Source: Kitasatospora humi (GTDB lineage Bacteria > Actinomycetota > Actinomycetes > Streptomycetales > Streptomycetaceae). Taken from it: a stretch of 64,000 nucleotides of DNA. Of the stretch, positions 53,409-62,402 are shown one piece after another (position 1 is the first letter of the stretch; every line of letters begins with the position of its first letter). The notes under the pieces are model-generated. The model made no database searches and was not told where the DNA came from. It saw nothing but the letters and a program-made list of their open reading frames with translations. The stretch is taken from assembly GCF_020907985.1 (NCBI RefSeq), contig NZ_JAJJPA010000014.1, positions 62,001 through 126,000 on the forward strand, in the 5' to 3' direction. A program made the translations under genes and the position numbers.

Positions 53409-53550
53409 GGGCACTGCGTCAGGTGCCGGTGACGCCAGGTGTGCTGACAGTTCCGTAGGCTGGGCGCGGTCGAGCCGCCGAACGCGTCGGCGCTACCCGG
53501 GGTCCGTCCCTCCGGGCCCCGGCCGTCACAGACCGATCAGAGGAGAAACC

Positions 53551-55212
53551 ATGCCGCAGACCCCCGCCGGCCAGAGCGCGCCGCTGAAGTGCGCGCAGCA
53601 GTGGGCCGCCCTCGCGGACCACCGCGAGAAGCTCGGTGACCTGCACCTGCGCGAGCTGTTCGCCGCCGACCCGCAGCGCGGCACCCGCTACACGGTGCAG
53701 GTCGGGGACCTGTATCTGGACTATTCCAAGCACCTGGTGACGGACGAGACCCTCGAGCTGCTGCGCTCGCTCGCGCAGGCCGCCGACGTGGCAGGCCTCC
53801 GGGACGCGATGTTCCGCGGCGAGAAGATCAACGTCACCGAGGACCGCGCCGTGCTGCACACCGCGCTGCGGGCCCCGCGCGGGGCCGTGATCGAGGTGGA
53901 CGGCGTCAATGTGGTGCCCGAGGTGCACGCCGTCCTGGACAGGATGGCCGCCTTCGCCGACCGGGTGCGCAGCGGTGCCTGGACCGGCCACACCGGCAAG
54001 CGGATCAAGAACGTCGTCAACATCGGCATCGGCGGCTCCGACCTCGGCCCGGCGATGGCCTACGAGGCGTTGCGCTCCTACACCCAGCGCGACCTGACCG
54101 TGCGCTTCGTCTCCAACGTGGACGGCGCCGACCTGCACGAGGCGGTCCGCGACCTCGACGCGGCCGAAACCCTGTTCATCGTCGCCTCCAAGACCTTCAC
54201 CACGATCGAGACGATCACCAACGCCACCTCGGCCCGGGAGTGGCTGCTGGCCCGGCTCGGCGCCGGCCAGGAGGCGGTGGCCAAGCACTTCGTGGCGCTC
54301 TCCACCAACGCCAAGGGCGTGGCCGACTTCGGCATCGACGTGGAGAACATGTTCGAGTTCTGGGACTGGGTCGGCGGGCGCTACTCCTACGACTCGGCGA
54401 TCGGCCTGTCGCTGATGATCGCCATCGGCCCGGAGCGGTTCCAGGAGATGCTGGACGGCTTCCGCCTGGTGGACGAGCACTTCCGCACCGCGCCGCTGGA
54501 GCAGAACGTGCCGTTCCTGCTCGGCCTGCTGGGCCTGTGGTACGGCCAGTTCTTCGACGCCCAGTCGCACGCGGTGCTGCCCTACTCGCACTACCTGTCC
54601 AAGTTCACCGCCTACCTGCAGCAGCTGGACATGGAGTCCAACGGCAAGTCGGTGCAGCGCGACGGCAGCCCGGTCGGCTGGACCACCGGCCCCGTGGTCT
54701 GGGGCACCCCCGGCACCAACGGCCAGCACGCCTACTACCAGCTGCTGCACCAGGGCACCAAGGTGATCCCGGCCGACCTGATCGGCTTCGCCCAGCCGGT
54801 CGAGGACCTGGCTCCCGGCCTGGTCGCCCAGCACGACCTGCTGATGGCCAACTTCTTCGCCCAGGCGCAGGCCTTCGCGTTCGGCAAGACCGCCGATGAG
54901 GTCCGCGCCGAGGGCGTGGCCGAGTTCCAGGTGCCGCACCGCACCTTCCGCGGCAACCACCCGACCACCGTGGTGCTCGCCCGGGAGCTCACCCCGTCGG
55001 TGCTCGGCCAGCTGGTCGCGCTCTACGAGCACAAGGTCTTCGTGCAGGGTGCGATCTGGAACATCGACTCCTTCGACCAGTGGGGCGTGGAGCTCGGCAA
55101 GGTGCTGGCCAAGAAGATCGAGCCGGTGCTGCTGACCGGTGAGGGCGGCGAGCACCTGGACAGCTCCAGCGCGGCCCTGGTCGCCAAGTACCGCGCGCTG
55201 CGCGGTCGCTGA
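53551..55212 (+). CDS. pgi: Glucose-6-phosphate isomerase
   Basis: 553 residues. Active-site motifs are clear: [63 protein letters not shown], and [21 protein letters not shown] lies before the ATG; an upstream extension of the frame is non-coding. It interconverts glucose-6-P and fructose-6-P. No other glycolysis gene is adjacent. A strong hairpin follows. Confidence 0.97.
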   Translation: MPQTPAGQSAPLKCAQQWAALADHREKLGDLHLRELFAADPQRGTRYTVQVGDLYLDYSKHLVTDETLELLRSLAQAADVAGLRDAMFRGEKINVTEDRAVLHTALRAPRGAVIEVDGVNVVPEVHAVLDRMAAFADRVRSGAWTGHTGKRIKNVVNIGIGGSDLGPAMAYEALRSYTQRDLTVRFVSNVDGADLHEAVRDLDAAETLFIVASKTFTTIETITNATSAREWLLARLGAGQEAVAKHFVALSTNAKGVADFGIDVENMFEFWDWVGGRYSYDSAIGLSLMIAIGPERFQEMLDGFRLVDEHFRTAPLEQNVPFLLGLLGLWYGQFFDAQSHAVLPYSHYLSKFTAYLQQLDMESNGKSVQRDGSPVGWTTGPVVWGTPGTNGQHAYYQLLHQGTKVIPADLIGFAQPVEDLAPGLVAQHDLLMANFFAQAQAFAFGKTADEVRAEGVAEFQVPHRTFRGNHPTTVVLARELTPSVLGQLVALYEHKVFVQGAIWNIDSFDQWGVELGKVLAKKIEPVLLTGEGGEHLDSSSAALVAKYRALRGR

Positions 55213-55220
55213 GCCGCTGA

Positions 55221-55252
55221 GGGGGTGGAGCGACGCACATCGCTCCACCCCC
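55221..55252 (+). terminator. Hairpin after pgi
   Basis: Perfect 13-bp stem GGGGGTGGAGCGA / TCGCTCCACCCCC with a 6-base loop. Confidence 0.85.
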
Positions 55253-55278
55253 CGGGGCCCGTCCTTGAGCCGGAAACG

Positions 55279-55312
55279 CCGAAGGCCCCTCGCTCTCGCG
55301 AGGGGCCTTCGG
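55279..55312 (-). terminator. Hairpin downstream of tRNA-Lys copy 4
   Basis: Perfect 15-bp stem CCGAAGGCCCCTCGC / GCGAGGGGCCTTCGG with loop TCTC; close to the copy 2 hairpin. Confidence 0.85.
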
Positions 55313-55319
55313 TCGTCTG

Positions 55320-55393
55320 TGCGCCGCCAGGGACTCGAACCCCGGACCCGCTGATTAAGAGTCAGCTGCTCTAACCAACTGAGCTAGCGGCGC
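55320..55393 (-). tRNA. tRNA-Lys (anticodon CTT), copy 4
   Basis: Identical to the other copies. The upstream flank differs more; a TAGAGT box on the minus strand may be the -10. Confidence 0.95.
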
Positions 55394-55449
55394 CTGCTGA
55401 CGGAGAAAACTCTAGCAGCGCCGCGGGCCCAGCCAAAATCGCATATCTC

Positions 55450-55590
55450 CGGGGCCTCGGCGGAGCGGGCTCGGCGGAGCGGGCCTATCGGGCGGGTTCG
55501 GCGGGACGTGCCCATCGGGCGGGCTCGGCTCGGCGGGGCGTCGGCGGGGCGGGCGTAGCGGTGGGGCTCGGCGAGGCGGGCCCAGGGTGT
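55450..55590. repeat. Low-complexity GGCTCGGCGG-type repeats
   Basis: Imperfect short repeats built on CTCGGCGGAGCGGG and CATCGGGCGGG. They lie between tRNA-Lys copy 4 and the hypothetical gene, and no gene is supported inside. Confidence 0.6.
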
Positions 55591-55601
55591 TCGGGCTTCT
55601 T

Positions 55602-56237
55602 TCAGGCGGGCGAGAGCGGGCGCAGCAGGCCGGGGCGCGGGGCCAGCGGTTCCCGGGTGCCGGTCGGCTCCGGCAGGTGGGCCCCGCGGCGCCGCGGCTC
55701 CACCTGGTGCGGGGCCCGGACCGGTTCGGCTCCCCGCGCGGCCCGCACGCAGGCCCAGAGCAGCACGCCCGCTCCCGGCAGCCAGGGCTCCCTGCTGTCC
55801 GGGGCCACGATCCAGCGGCCGTCGGCCGGCCCGGGCTCCGGCTGGTCCACTGCCCGGCGCACCGGCGGCACGGTGACCGCGTCCCCGAGGCCGTGGCAGA
55901 GCAGCGGCGGCACGTGCCGCGCCCACTCCTCCCAGGCGAGCAGGGTGCGCAGCCGGGGTGCGGCGCCCGGTTGGGCGAACAGCAGGGTGCGGCCCCGGAA
56001 GCCCGCCACCGGCCCGCAGCCCGGCCCGGAGGCCCACAGCTCGTCCAGCACCCGGCGGCCGAACAGCGCGGGCATGCTGATCACGTCGAAGGCCCGCCCG
56101 CAGGGCAGCACGGCCGGGGTCCACGGCCTGGCCTCCCAGAGGGCCCGCATGCTGCGCGGGTATTCGCTGGCCGAGGCCAGCCAGGCCTCACCGGCCTGGG
56201 TCAGAGACGCCACGGATTGGTAGGTCCAGATGTCCAC
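55602..56237 (-). CDS. Hypothetical protein, streptomycete-type
   Basis: 211 residues from GTG 56237. WTYQSVASLTQAGEAWLASASEYPRS and PAVLPCGRAFDVISMPALFG recall the N-terminal part of prim-pol-like proteins annotated in streptomycetes, but no catalytic motif is evident. The C terminus is Arg/Pro-rich. No ribosome site is strong. The function is unknown. Confidence 0.6.
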   Translation of the reverse strand: MDIWTYQSVASLTQAGEAWLASASEYPRSMRALWEARPWTPAVLPCGRAFDVISMPALFGRRVLDELWASGPGCGPVAGFRGRTLLFAQPGAAPRLRTLLAWEEWARHVPPLLCHGLGDAVTVPPVRRAVDQPEPGPADGRWIVAPDSREPWLPGAGVLLWACVRAARGAEPVRAPHQVEPRRRGAHLPEPTGTREPLAPRPGLLRPLSPA

Positions 56238-56351
56238 GCCAAGCAGGGTGCTCCAGGTGCCGCGCGGCGTGCAGTGAAAATCCCAATCGCCGGACAGCGG
56301 GGCCGGGCAGGGCGTAGGGTTTCCCGCCGCATATGCCAGCGGCCCTGCGCT

Positions 56352-56696
56352 CTACTCGCTGGGCCGGGGCTGGCGCAGCAGTCCGCGGCCGTACTCGACC
56401 ATGCGGACCGCGTAGTCGGCCGTCCAGTCGGCACGGGCGGCGATCTCGGCGGGGGAGAGCGAGTCGAACCGGTGCGGATCGGCCAGCTGGGCCGCCGCGA
56501 TCGCCTGGTAGTCCGTCGCGCGCTCGGCCGCGACGCGGAACGCCAGCGCCAACTCGGTGGAGCGGCGCAGCAGTTCCCCCGGATCGTCAAGGCTCTCCAG
56601 CTGGAAGAACCGTTCCGGCTCGGCCGTCAGCTCCTCGGGCTCGAAGAGCAGCGGAGCCGGACGCAACCGGCGTGGCGGGTCTTGGCGATCAGGCAT
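56352..56696 (-). CDS. Hypothetical protein
   Basis: 114 residues from ATG 56696. After a basic Pro-rich lead, the chain is helical and acidic (LLFEPEELTAEPERFFQLESLDDPGELLRRSTELALAF). A GAAGGTG lies upstream at a suitable distance. No domain is recognised. It lies downstream of the nuclease-helicase operon on the same strand but is separated by about 190 bases, so it may be independent. Confidence 0.55.
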   Translation of the reverse strand: MPDRQDPPRRLRPAPLLFEPEELTAEPERFFQLESLDDPGELLRRSTELALAFRVAAERATDYQAIAAAQLADPHRFDSLSPAEIAARADWTADYAVRMVEYGRGLLRQPRPSE

Positions 56697-56882
56697 GGGC
56701 GGGCACCTTCGGGACGGGAGAGCAAACTCGGCCGTCGTCCATTGTCGCTCCTGCCCCATCCGGGCGGAACGGCGCTCACGGACTCCGCACGCCGGAGCAC
56801 GACTCGTCCCGGACGTTTCGGCCGGGTCGCCGCCGCGGCCGGCCGTGTGGGGTACGGGCCGGTGCCAGCCCGGGCCGGTGGT

Positions 56883-58328
56883 TCAGAGCCGCACCCGGTG
56901 CTCGGCCAGCTCCGCCAGCACCCGGTGGTTGGCCTCCCAACCGTCCGGGAACTGGGCGCCGACCCGTTCGAGCAGCGGGATCACCTCGCCGCCGATCCGC
57001 TCCTCCCAGCCCTGCGGGATCCGCACCGCGCTGCCCAGCTGCACCGGGTCGGTGGCCGGGTGCTCGTCCAGCAGCTCGGCGATCCCGGCCCGGGCCACCA
57101 CGATGCAGGCGTGCCGGTGCCGGGAGGCCAGCACGCACAGCCGCCCGGTCTCCAGGTGGAAGGCGGTCGCGTCGTGCCGCCCGGAGAGCGGGTGCAGCAC
57201 CACCGTGACGTCGTACTCACGGCCCTGCAGCCGGTTGGCGGTGTCCACCGCGACGGCCGGTCCGGTCGTCGCGTCCACCGGCACGCCCAGCTCCAGCAGC
57301 GCGGCCCGGACCGCCGCGGCCTGGTCGCGGTGGGCCGTGCCGACCGCGATCCGCTCGGCGGTCAGCGGCCTGCGGCCCTGCTCGGAGACCGCCAGCACGC
57401 CGCGGTCCAGCAGCCGGCGGACCGTCGCCGCCACCGCCGCCACCGCCTGCGGGTCGGTGCGCACGGTGTACCGGGCCGGCAGCTCCAGCAGCGCCCAGCC
57501 GTACTCGGCGGCCTCGTCGATCGCCGCGTCCACCGCCGAACCGTCGGCCCGCCCACCCGGGAGCAGCAGCCGGTCGCCGGGGCCGGTGCCGGCGTGGAAC
57601 GGCGTGTACGGGTAGAACGCCTCCGACACCAGCGGCGCGGCCGAGGCCGGCAGCCGCCAGGAGACCGGCAGCCGGTGCGGGCGGATCGCCGGATTGTGCG
57701 CCAGCAGGGTGACCACCGCACTGCTCGACGGGTCGTGGCTCAGGCCGCTCCACTGCTCGGTGCCGACCACGGTGAACGGGTCCAGCTGGCCGGGGTCGCC
57801 GACGAACAGGGCCCGCTCGAAGAGCCGGGCCACGGCCAGCAGGGCGTCCGAGCGCATCTGGTAGGCCTCGTCCACGATCGCGTGGCGCCACGGCTCGACG
57901 TCCCGCACCCACTGCCACTTGGCGGCGGTGGAGATCACCGCGTCCAGCGCCAGCAGGTCGCCGGGCTTGGCGGAGGCGGTCACGTTGGGATGCCGCACCG
58001 CCTCGGCGGTGGGCGGGGTGTCCGCCGCGTGCAGCCGGCCGATCGTCAGCTCCGGTGCCTTGGAGGCGAGCCGGTCGACCAGGTCGTCCACCTGGCTGTT
58101 GGTCTGGGCCACGATCATCAGCCGCTCACCGGCGCCGACCAGCTCCTGCGCGGCCCGCACCACCAGGGTCGACTTGCCGGCGCCCGGCGGGGAGTCGACC
58201 ACCACGCCGCGCGGGGCACCGGGTGCGGGGCGCACCGTGGCATCCAGGATCGCCGCCACGGCGGCATCGGCGGCGGCTCCCGGATCGGTCGCGGCGGTGG
58301 TGTCGACAGAGCTCACGGTGCTGGTCAT
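56883..58328 (-). CDS. Superfamily 1 (UPF1/Dna2-like) helicase
   Basis: 481 residues. Motif I SPPGAGKST (46-54), motif Ia region IVAQTNSQVDDLVDRL, motif II VDEA (153-156, Asp154/Glu155), motif III VGDPGQLDPF, then VSWRLP, motif V NRLQGREYDVTVVL and motif VI LASRHRHACIVV. These fit SF1B 5'-3' helicases of the UPF1/Dna2 group. There is no extra domain, so nuclease and accessory functions must come from partners. Its ATG overlaps the stop of the upstream gene (ATGA), making it the third gene of the operon 61065-56883. Confidence 0.88.
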   Translation of the reverse strand: MTSTVSSVDTTAATDPGAAADAAVAAILDATVRPAPGAPRGVVVDSPPGAGKSTLVVRAAQELVGAGERLMIVAQTNSQVDDLVDRLASKAPELTIGRLHAADTPPTAEAVRHPNVTASAKPGDLLALDAVISTAAKWQWVRDVEPWRHAIVDEAYQMRSDALLAVARLFERALFVGDPGQLDPFTVVGTEQWSGLSHDPSSSAVVTLLAHNPAIRPHRLPVSWRLPASAAPLVSEAFYPYTPFHAGTGPGDRLLLPGGRADGSAVDAAIDEAAEYGWALLELPARYTVRTDPQAVAAVAATVRRLLDRGVLAVSEQGRRPLTAERIAVGTAHRDQAAAVRAALLELGVPVDATTGPAVAVDTANRLQGREYDVTVVLHPLSGRHDATAFHLETGRLCVLASRHRHACIVVARAGIAELLDEHPATDPVQLGSAVRIPQGWEERIGGEVIPLLERVGAQFPDGWEANHRVLAELAEHRVRL

Positions 58329-59899
58329 GCCCACTCTTCGGCAACGGCAGTCGAATTCCGGACGGCGGACGGCGGCCCGCCGTGCGTCCACGGGGTGTCA
58401 TCCGGCTCGGGCAGCGGCGCGGACTGGCGTGGCGTCAACTCGAAGAGGGCGAACAGCACTCGCTCGCCCGGCTCGGGCAGGGTGCCCGGCTCCGGGTCCC
58501 TGCGGCGGCCCATGCCGCTCAGCAGCCGCACCGTGACCAGCCCCTGTTCGGCCTCGACCGCGGCGATCCGGCCCTTCTGCGCACTCGGCGCCCCGATCCG
58601 GTGCACCTCGCGGCCGACCTCCGCGTGCGGGCGGTCGGCGGTGCGCAGCACCAGCAGCGGCCGGGGCCTGGGGGTGCGCCCCGAGGTGTCGTGGTCGAGC
58701 ACCACCTCGACCACCTCGGCGGCGAACGCCTCGCCGGCCAGACGCCGTTCGGCCATCGCCAGCGGATCGTCCAGCGCCTCCTGGACATCGAGGCGGGCCT
58801 GCTCGCGCTCGCGCTGGGCCAGTTTGCGGGCGGCCGTCACCGCATCGTCCAGCCGGGGCTGCGGCGGCTCGCCGGCGGCCAGCCGGTCGCGGTGGCCGGT
58901 GTACGACCAGCGGTCGCCCTCCCAGCGTTCCGGCAGGTGGGCGGCCGGCGGCAGGGCGCGCAGCAGCTCCAGGCCGGACCAGACGTCCGACCAGGTGGGC
59001 AGGAGCACGCCGAGCAGCAGGGCCCGCAACTGCTCGACGCAGGCCTCGACCGTCCCGGGGGCCCCCGTGCCGGGCCCGCCGCGGCGGGCGGTCAGCGCCG
59101 CGTCGAACCGGGCGATCGCCGGGGCCAGCAGCTTCTCGTCGAACCGCGGATCGGTGGCCGGCCCGGCCGGCGGGTGCAGCAGTTGGCCCTGCTCGTCCCG
59201 GGCGGTCTCGGCCAGCTCCGCCGCCTGGGCCCCGGTGAGGCCGGCCGGCGGGTGGTGCCAGGCGAGCTGGGCGGCCAGGTGCTGGTCCTCCAGCAGCGAC
59301 TGGCCGGTCGCCCAGTGCCGGGCGAGCAGGCCGGTCATCGGCAGCAGCATGCTGGAACCGGGCACCTGGGCGCGCTCGGTGAGATGGGTCAGCCAGCGGC
59401 CGAGCAGCGGCACCCGGGCCGGCGCCGGGTGCGGGCCGGGATCCGGATCGGCGGCGGTGCGGCGGAACCTGGTGGCCCGGCCGATCAGCGCCAGATGGCG
59501 GACGGCGCCCGCGTTGGGCACCAGCAGCTGTGGCGCGTCGGCGCACAGCTCCCGGGTGACCGGGGTCTTCTCGCCGGTCACCGGGTCCTTCTCGGAGCCC
59601 TCGATCAGCTCCACCGCCTCGGCGAAGGACTCCAGGTAGGGCAGCAGGTCGTCCGCGAAGGCGGCCAGGAACTCGGTGCGCAGTTCCCGGTTGAGCGGCT
59701 GCGGCACCAGGTGCAGGCGCGGCGCCTCGCGGTCGGTGCCGAGCAGCACGGCCAGCGGCGCACCGTCCTCGGCGGCGGTGGCCAGCGGGACCAGCACCAT
59801 CGGGCGCTCGGACAGGTGCCGGTGGCGCACGGTGGCCAGCGGCTCGGCACGCCCGCTGCGGACCGCCTCCAGCCGGGCCAGGGTGCTCAACAGGCTCAT
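58325..59899 (-). CDS. Unknown protein of the nuclease-helicase operon
   Basis: 524 residues, no signal peptide or membrane segment. The N-terminal part includes PMVLVPLATAAEDGAPLAVLLG and ELRTEFLAAFADDLLPYLESF; a helical middle has repeated Arg/Glu/Gln runs (AARKLAQREREQARLDVQEAL). Residues about 395-490 look beta-rich (PRPLLVLRTADRP, KGRIAAVEAEQGLVTVRLL, GERVLFALFEL), reminiscent of the beta-barrel insert of SF1B helicases. Overlaps on both sides by four bases show it is made with the nuclease and helicase. No catalytic motif is recognised, so it may be a structural or DNA-binding subunit. Confidence 0.8.
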   Translation of the reverse strand: MSLLSTLARLEAVRSGRAEPLATVRHRHLSERPMVLVPLATAAEDGAPLAVLLGTDREAPRLHLVPQPLNRELRTEFLAAFADDLLPYLESFAEAVELIEGSEKDPVTGEKTPVTRELCADAPQLLVPNAGAVRHLALIGRATRFRRTAADPDPGPHPAPARVPLLGRWLTHLTERAQVPGSSMLLPMTGLLARHWATGQSLLEDQHLAAQLAWHHPPAGLTGAQAAELAETARDEQGQLLHPPAGPATDPRFDEKLLAPAIARFDAALTARRGGPGTGAPGTVEACVEQLRALLLGVLLPTWSDVWSGLELLRALPPAAHLPERWEGDRWSYTGHRDRLAAGEPPQPRLDDAVTAARKLAQREREQARLDVQEALDDPLAMAERRLAGEAFAAEVVEVVLDHDTSGRTPRPRPLLVLRTADRPHAEVGREVHRIGAPSAQKGRIAAVEAEQGLVTVRLLSGMGRRRDPEPGTLPEPGERVLFALFELTPRQSAPLPEPDDTPWTHGGPPSAVRNSTAVAEEWA

Positions 59900-61065
59900 C
59901 GGGCCGCCTCGGTGAGCGCCTCGGCACGCAACCGGGCCGCGCGGCGCAGCCGTTCGGTCGTCTCCTCGGCGGCCTCGCCGGTCGCGTAGGCAGCGCCCAA
60001 CGCCTCGTCGACCGTGCGGAGTTCGCCGAAGTCCGCACGCACCCCGCGGCCGAGCCGGGTGAGCGCGCCCGCGTCCCGCGCCTGGGCCCGGCAGTGGAAG
60101 CCGAGCTCGCAAGCGGACAGGCACTCCGGGCCGTAGGCGGCCGGCACCGAGTCGACCGCCTGGGCCAACTCCTCGACCGGACGCGTGGGTTGCCCGGCGT
60201 CGTCGGGGGCCAGGTCGAAGCTGGTACCGGGCGGCAGCGCCTCCAGCAGCTCCTCGATCCTGGCCATCCTGGCCAACTGCCGCCGAGTGGTGGCCAGTTC
60301 GCGGCGAATGTCGAGCGCGGCCGCGGTCGGCCGCTGTCCGAAGTCCTGCGGGCAGACCAGCAGCACGGTCAATTCCGGCGCGCCCGGTGCCGCGCTGTCC
60401 GCGTAGGGCCCGGCGCCGCCGTCCACCCCGGCGGCCTGCTGCAGCGCCAGCACGTAGACCGCCGCCTGCCGGGCGGCCGCGCCCACCTTGGCGGGGTCGG
60501 CCGAACCGTCCAGCACCGGAAAGGACTTGATCTCCACCACGGTGCAGCGGCCGCCGTGCACCACCACCGCGTCCGGCTCCAGGAAGGCGGGCGCACCGGC
60601 CACCGTGAGCCGCAGCATCGGGTGGTCGAGCAGCGTCCAGCTCCGAGGGTCGGCCAGCGAGGCCTTGACCGCCTCGGCCAGCGCCTCGGCGGTGCGGGCC
60701 GCCCGCACGGCCGGGCCCGCGCCGGGCAGCAGATCGGGGGTGGCCAGCCGGTCGTCGTCATGCGGCGGCAGGCCGAGGTGTCGGCGCAGCGGGGCGAGCA
60801 GGGCGGCGCAGCCGTCCGCCTTGAGCCGGGCCTCGAAGACCGTGCCGCGCGCGATCGCGAAGGGGGAGCGGCCGAACGGCGCCGGATTGCCGATCCGGCC
60901 GGCCACCGCGCCCTTGTCCACCCCGGCGGCGTCCAGCAGGGCGCGGCGCCGGCAGCCGGGGTTGGCGGCGAGGGCGGCCAGTGCGCGGGCGTCCAGGCTC
61001 CGCGGTTCGGCCGCACCGCGCAGCGCGGCCAGCCGCCGCGCGGGTTCTGCGAGCGAGACGTTCAT
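59896..61065 (-). CDS. PD-(D/E)XK nuclease with iron-sulfur cluster motif (RecB/Cas4/Dna2-like)
   Basis: 389 residues from ATG 61065 (ATG 61107 also possible; neither has a good ribosome site). The core shows RGTVFEARL (about 73-81), EPDAVVV (Asp165) and VVEIKSF (Glu178, Lys180), the PD-(D/E)XK triad. Four cysteines fit a 4Fe-4S nuclease: Cys38 on the N-terminal side and Cys315-x3-Cys319-x5-Cys325 after the core, close to the spacing in AddB, Cas4 and Dna2. The stop overlaps the next start by ATGA. First gene of the operon; probable DNA exonuclease subunit. Confidence 0.85.
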   Translation of the reverse strand: MNVSLAEPARRLAALRGAAEPRSLDARALAALAANPGCRRRALLDAAGVDKGAVAGRIGNPAPFGRSPFAIARGTVFEARLKADGCAALLAPLRRHLGLPPHDDDRLATPDLLPGAGPAVRAARTAEALAEAVKASLADPRSWTLLDHPMLRLTVAGAPAFLEPDAVVVHGGRCTVVEIKSFPVLDGSADPAKVGAAARQAAVYVLALQQAAGVDGGAGPYADSAAPGAPELTVLLVCPQDFGQRPTAAALDIRRELATTRRQLARMARIEELLEALPPGTSFDLAPDDAGQPTRPVEELAQAVDSVPAAYGPECLSACELGFHCRAQARDAGALTRLGRGVRADFGELRTVDEALGAAYATGEAAEETTERLRRAARLRAEALTEAAR

Positions 61066-61216
61066 GGTGCTCGCCAGTGTCGCATCCGTCACTGACAGAA
61101 CCCGCATCCGAGCCCGCTCGGCCGATGATCAGTGCGGTGGTCGTCGAGCGGCGGCGCCGGGGGGCCGACGGCCGGGCCGGAAGGTTCCCCGGCTGTCCTT
61201 GCCTTCGGACGGCGCG

Positions 61217-61795
61217 TCAGGCCACGGCGAGCCGGCCGACCAGCAGCTCCACCCTCCGCTCGGCTTCCGCCGGCGGCAGCCGTCCCGCTCGGGTCAGGGT
61301 GGCCAGCCCGTGCAGGGCCGCCCAGAACACCTCGGTGAACAGCCCCGGGTGGACGCCGTCCCCGGCAACCTCGCCGAGGTTCTCCAGCAGGGCGGCGAAG
61401 CCGTCCTTGAGCGGCTCCGGGGTGTCCTCGGCCGCGAAGGTCAGGCCGCCGTCGAGCTGGAACATGGCGTCGTAGACCGCCGGATTGCGCTCGGCGAAGT
61501 CGAGGTAGGCGTGGGCGACGGCGGTGACCCGGTTGCGTGGGCCGTCGGCGGCCGAGGCCGTGGCCCGCACCGCCGCGGCCATCTCGGCGGCACCCTGCAG
61601 CGCGACGGCGCCGATGATCTCGCGCTTGCCGCGGAAGTGGCTGTAGAGGACGGGCTGGCTGTATTCGATGCGCTCGGCGAGCCGGCGGGTGGTGACCGCG
61701 TCCCAGCCCTGCTGCTCGGCGAGTTCACGGGCCGTCGCCACGATGAGGCGCTCGCGGGCCGCCCGTTCGCGTTCCTTGCGTTCCTGTACCGACAT
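61217..61795 (-). CDS. TetR family transcriptional regulator
   Basis: 192 residues. RERLIVATARELAEQQGWDAVTTRRLAERIEYSQPVLYSHFRGKREI is the classic TetR DNA-binding helix-turn-helix; the C-terminal ligand domain follows. A -10-like TAGGAT lies about six bases before the start, suggesting a leaderless message. It is divergent from the DUF1772 gene with CTAGC palindromes in between, and probably represses both. Confidence 0.93.
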   Translation of the reverse strand: MSVQERKERERAARERLIVATARELAEQQGWDAVTTRRLAERIEYSQPVLYSHFRGKREIIGAVALQGAAEMAAAVRATASAADGPRNRVTAVAHAYLDFAERNPAVYDAMFQLDGGLTFAAEDTPEPLKDGFAALLENLGEVAGDGVHPGLFTEVFWAALHGLATLTRAGRLPPAEAERRVELLVGRLAVA

Positions 61796-61801
61796 ATTTG
61801 G

Positions 61802-61870
61802 ATCCTAGCACCGCTAGACAAGTGAGCGGCAGCAGTACTAGCGTTAGCTCATCATCTAGCGGCGCTAGAT
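61802..61870. promoter_or_regulatory. TetR/DUF1772 promoters with CTAGC palindromes
   Basis: Inverted repeat CTAGCaccGCTAG (61805-61817) overlaps the -10 TAGGAT of TetR (61802-61807, minus strand). For the plus strand, TAGACA (61815-61820) and TAGCGT (61839-61844) form a promoter with 18-bp spacing. A second perfect palindrome ATCTAGCGgCGCTAGAT lies at 61854-61870, just before the DUF1772 ribosome site. The two repeats share CTAGC and bracket the promoter. Confidence 0.75.
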
Positions 61871-61886
61871 CCCAGGAGGGGTCATC

Positions 61887-62333
61887 ATGCTCGACGCACT
61901 CAAGGTCGTCACCATCGTCGTCGTCGGAGTGATGGTGGGGGTGGAGTTCTCGGTCGCCTTCGTCATCAACCCGATCCTCAAGGCCCTCCCCGACGAGAGC
62001 TGCCTGAGCGGCCGCGCTCACGGCGGCCGGATGCTCGGCGCCGTGATGCCGTTCTGGTACATCGGCTCGCTCGTCCTCGCCGCGGTCTGGGCCATCGCGG
62101 GATGGCACCGCCACGGCGCCGGCCTCGTCGTCATCGCCGGCGCACTGCTGGTGCTCAGCGTCATCATGTCGCTCCTGCTGCTCGTCCCGATCAACAACCG
62201 GGGCAAGACGTGGACCCAGGAGAACCGCCCCGCCGACTGGAAGGAGCAGGCGAACCGCTGGGACCGTTTCCACTACGTCCGCGTCGCCGACATCATCGCC
62301 GCCTTCGCCCTGCTGGCCGCGGCCCTCGTCTGA
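61887..62333 (+). CDS. DUF1772 domain membrane protein
   Basis: 148 residues with four hydrophobic segments. VVGVMVGVEFSVAFVINPIL near the N terminus and LLVPINNRGKTWTQENRPADWKEQANRWDRFHYVR are the DUF1772 (anthrone oxygenase-like) hallmarks. GGAGGGG lies before the start. Probably regulated by the divergent TetR protein. The substrate is unknown. Confidence 0.9.
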   Translation: MLDALKVVTIVVVGVMVGVEFSVAFVINPILKALPDESCLSGRAHGGRMLGAVMPFWYIGSLVLAAVWAIAGWHRHGAGLVVIAGALLVLSVIMSLLLLVPINNRGKTWTQENRPADWKEQANRWDRFHYVRVADIIAAFALLAAALV

Positions 62334-62402
62334 GCCCGCGGGCACCCTGCGTCGAGTACGGCGAAGTGGAAGCGCGGCTCGTGGGAGCGAGCACGGTGAC
62401 GG

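Noticed and set aside
35611..55393. Prophage or integrative element between the tRNA-Lys copies.
   Set aside because: No integrase, excisionase or phage genes occur in the interval, and the genes look chromosomal.
55587..59639. A 1350-codon open frame on the plus strand.
   Set aside because: It crosses several well-supported minus-strand genes and has no family features; it is a GC-driven shadow frame.
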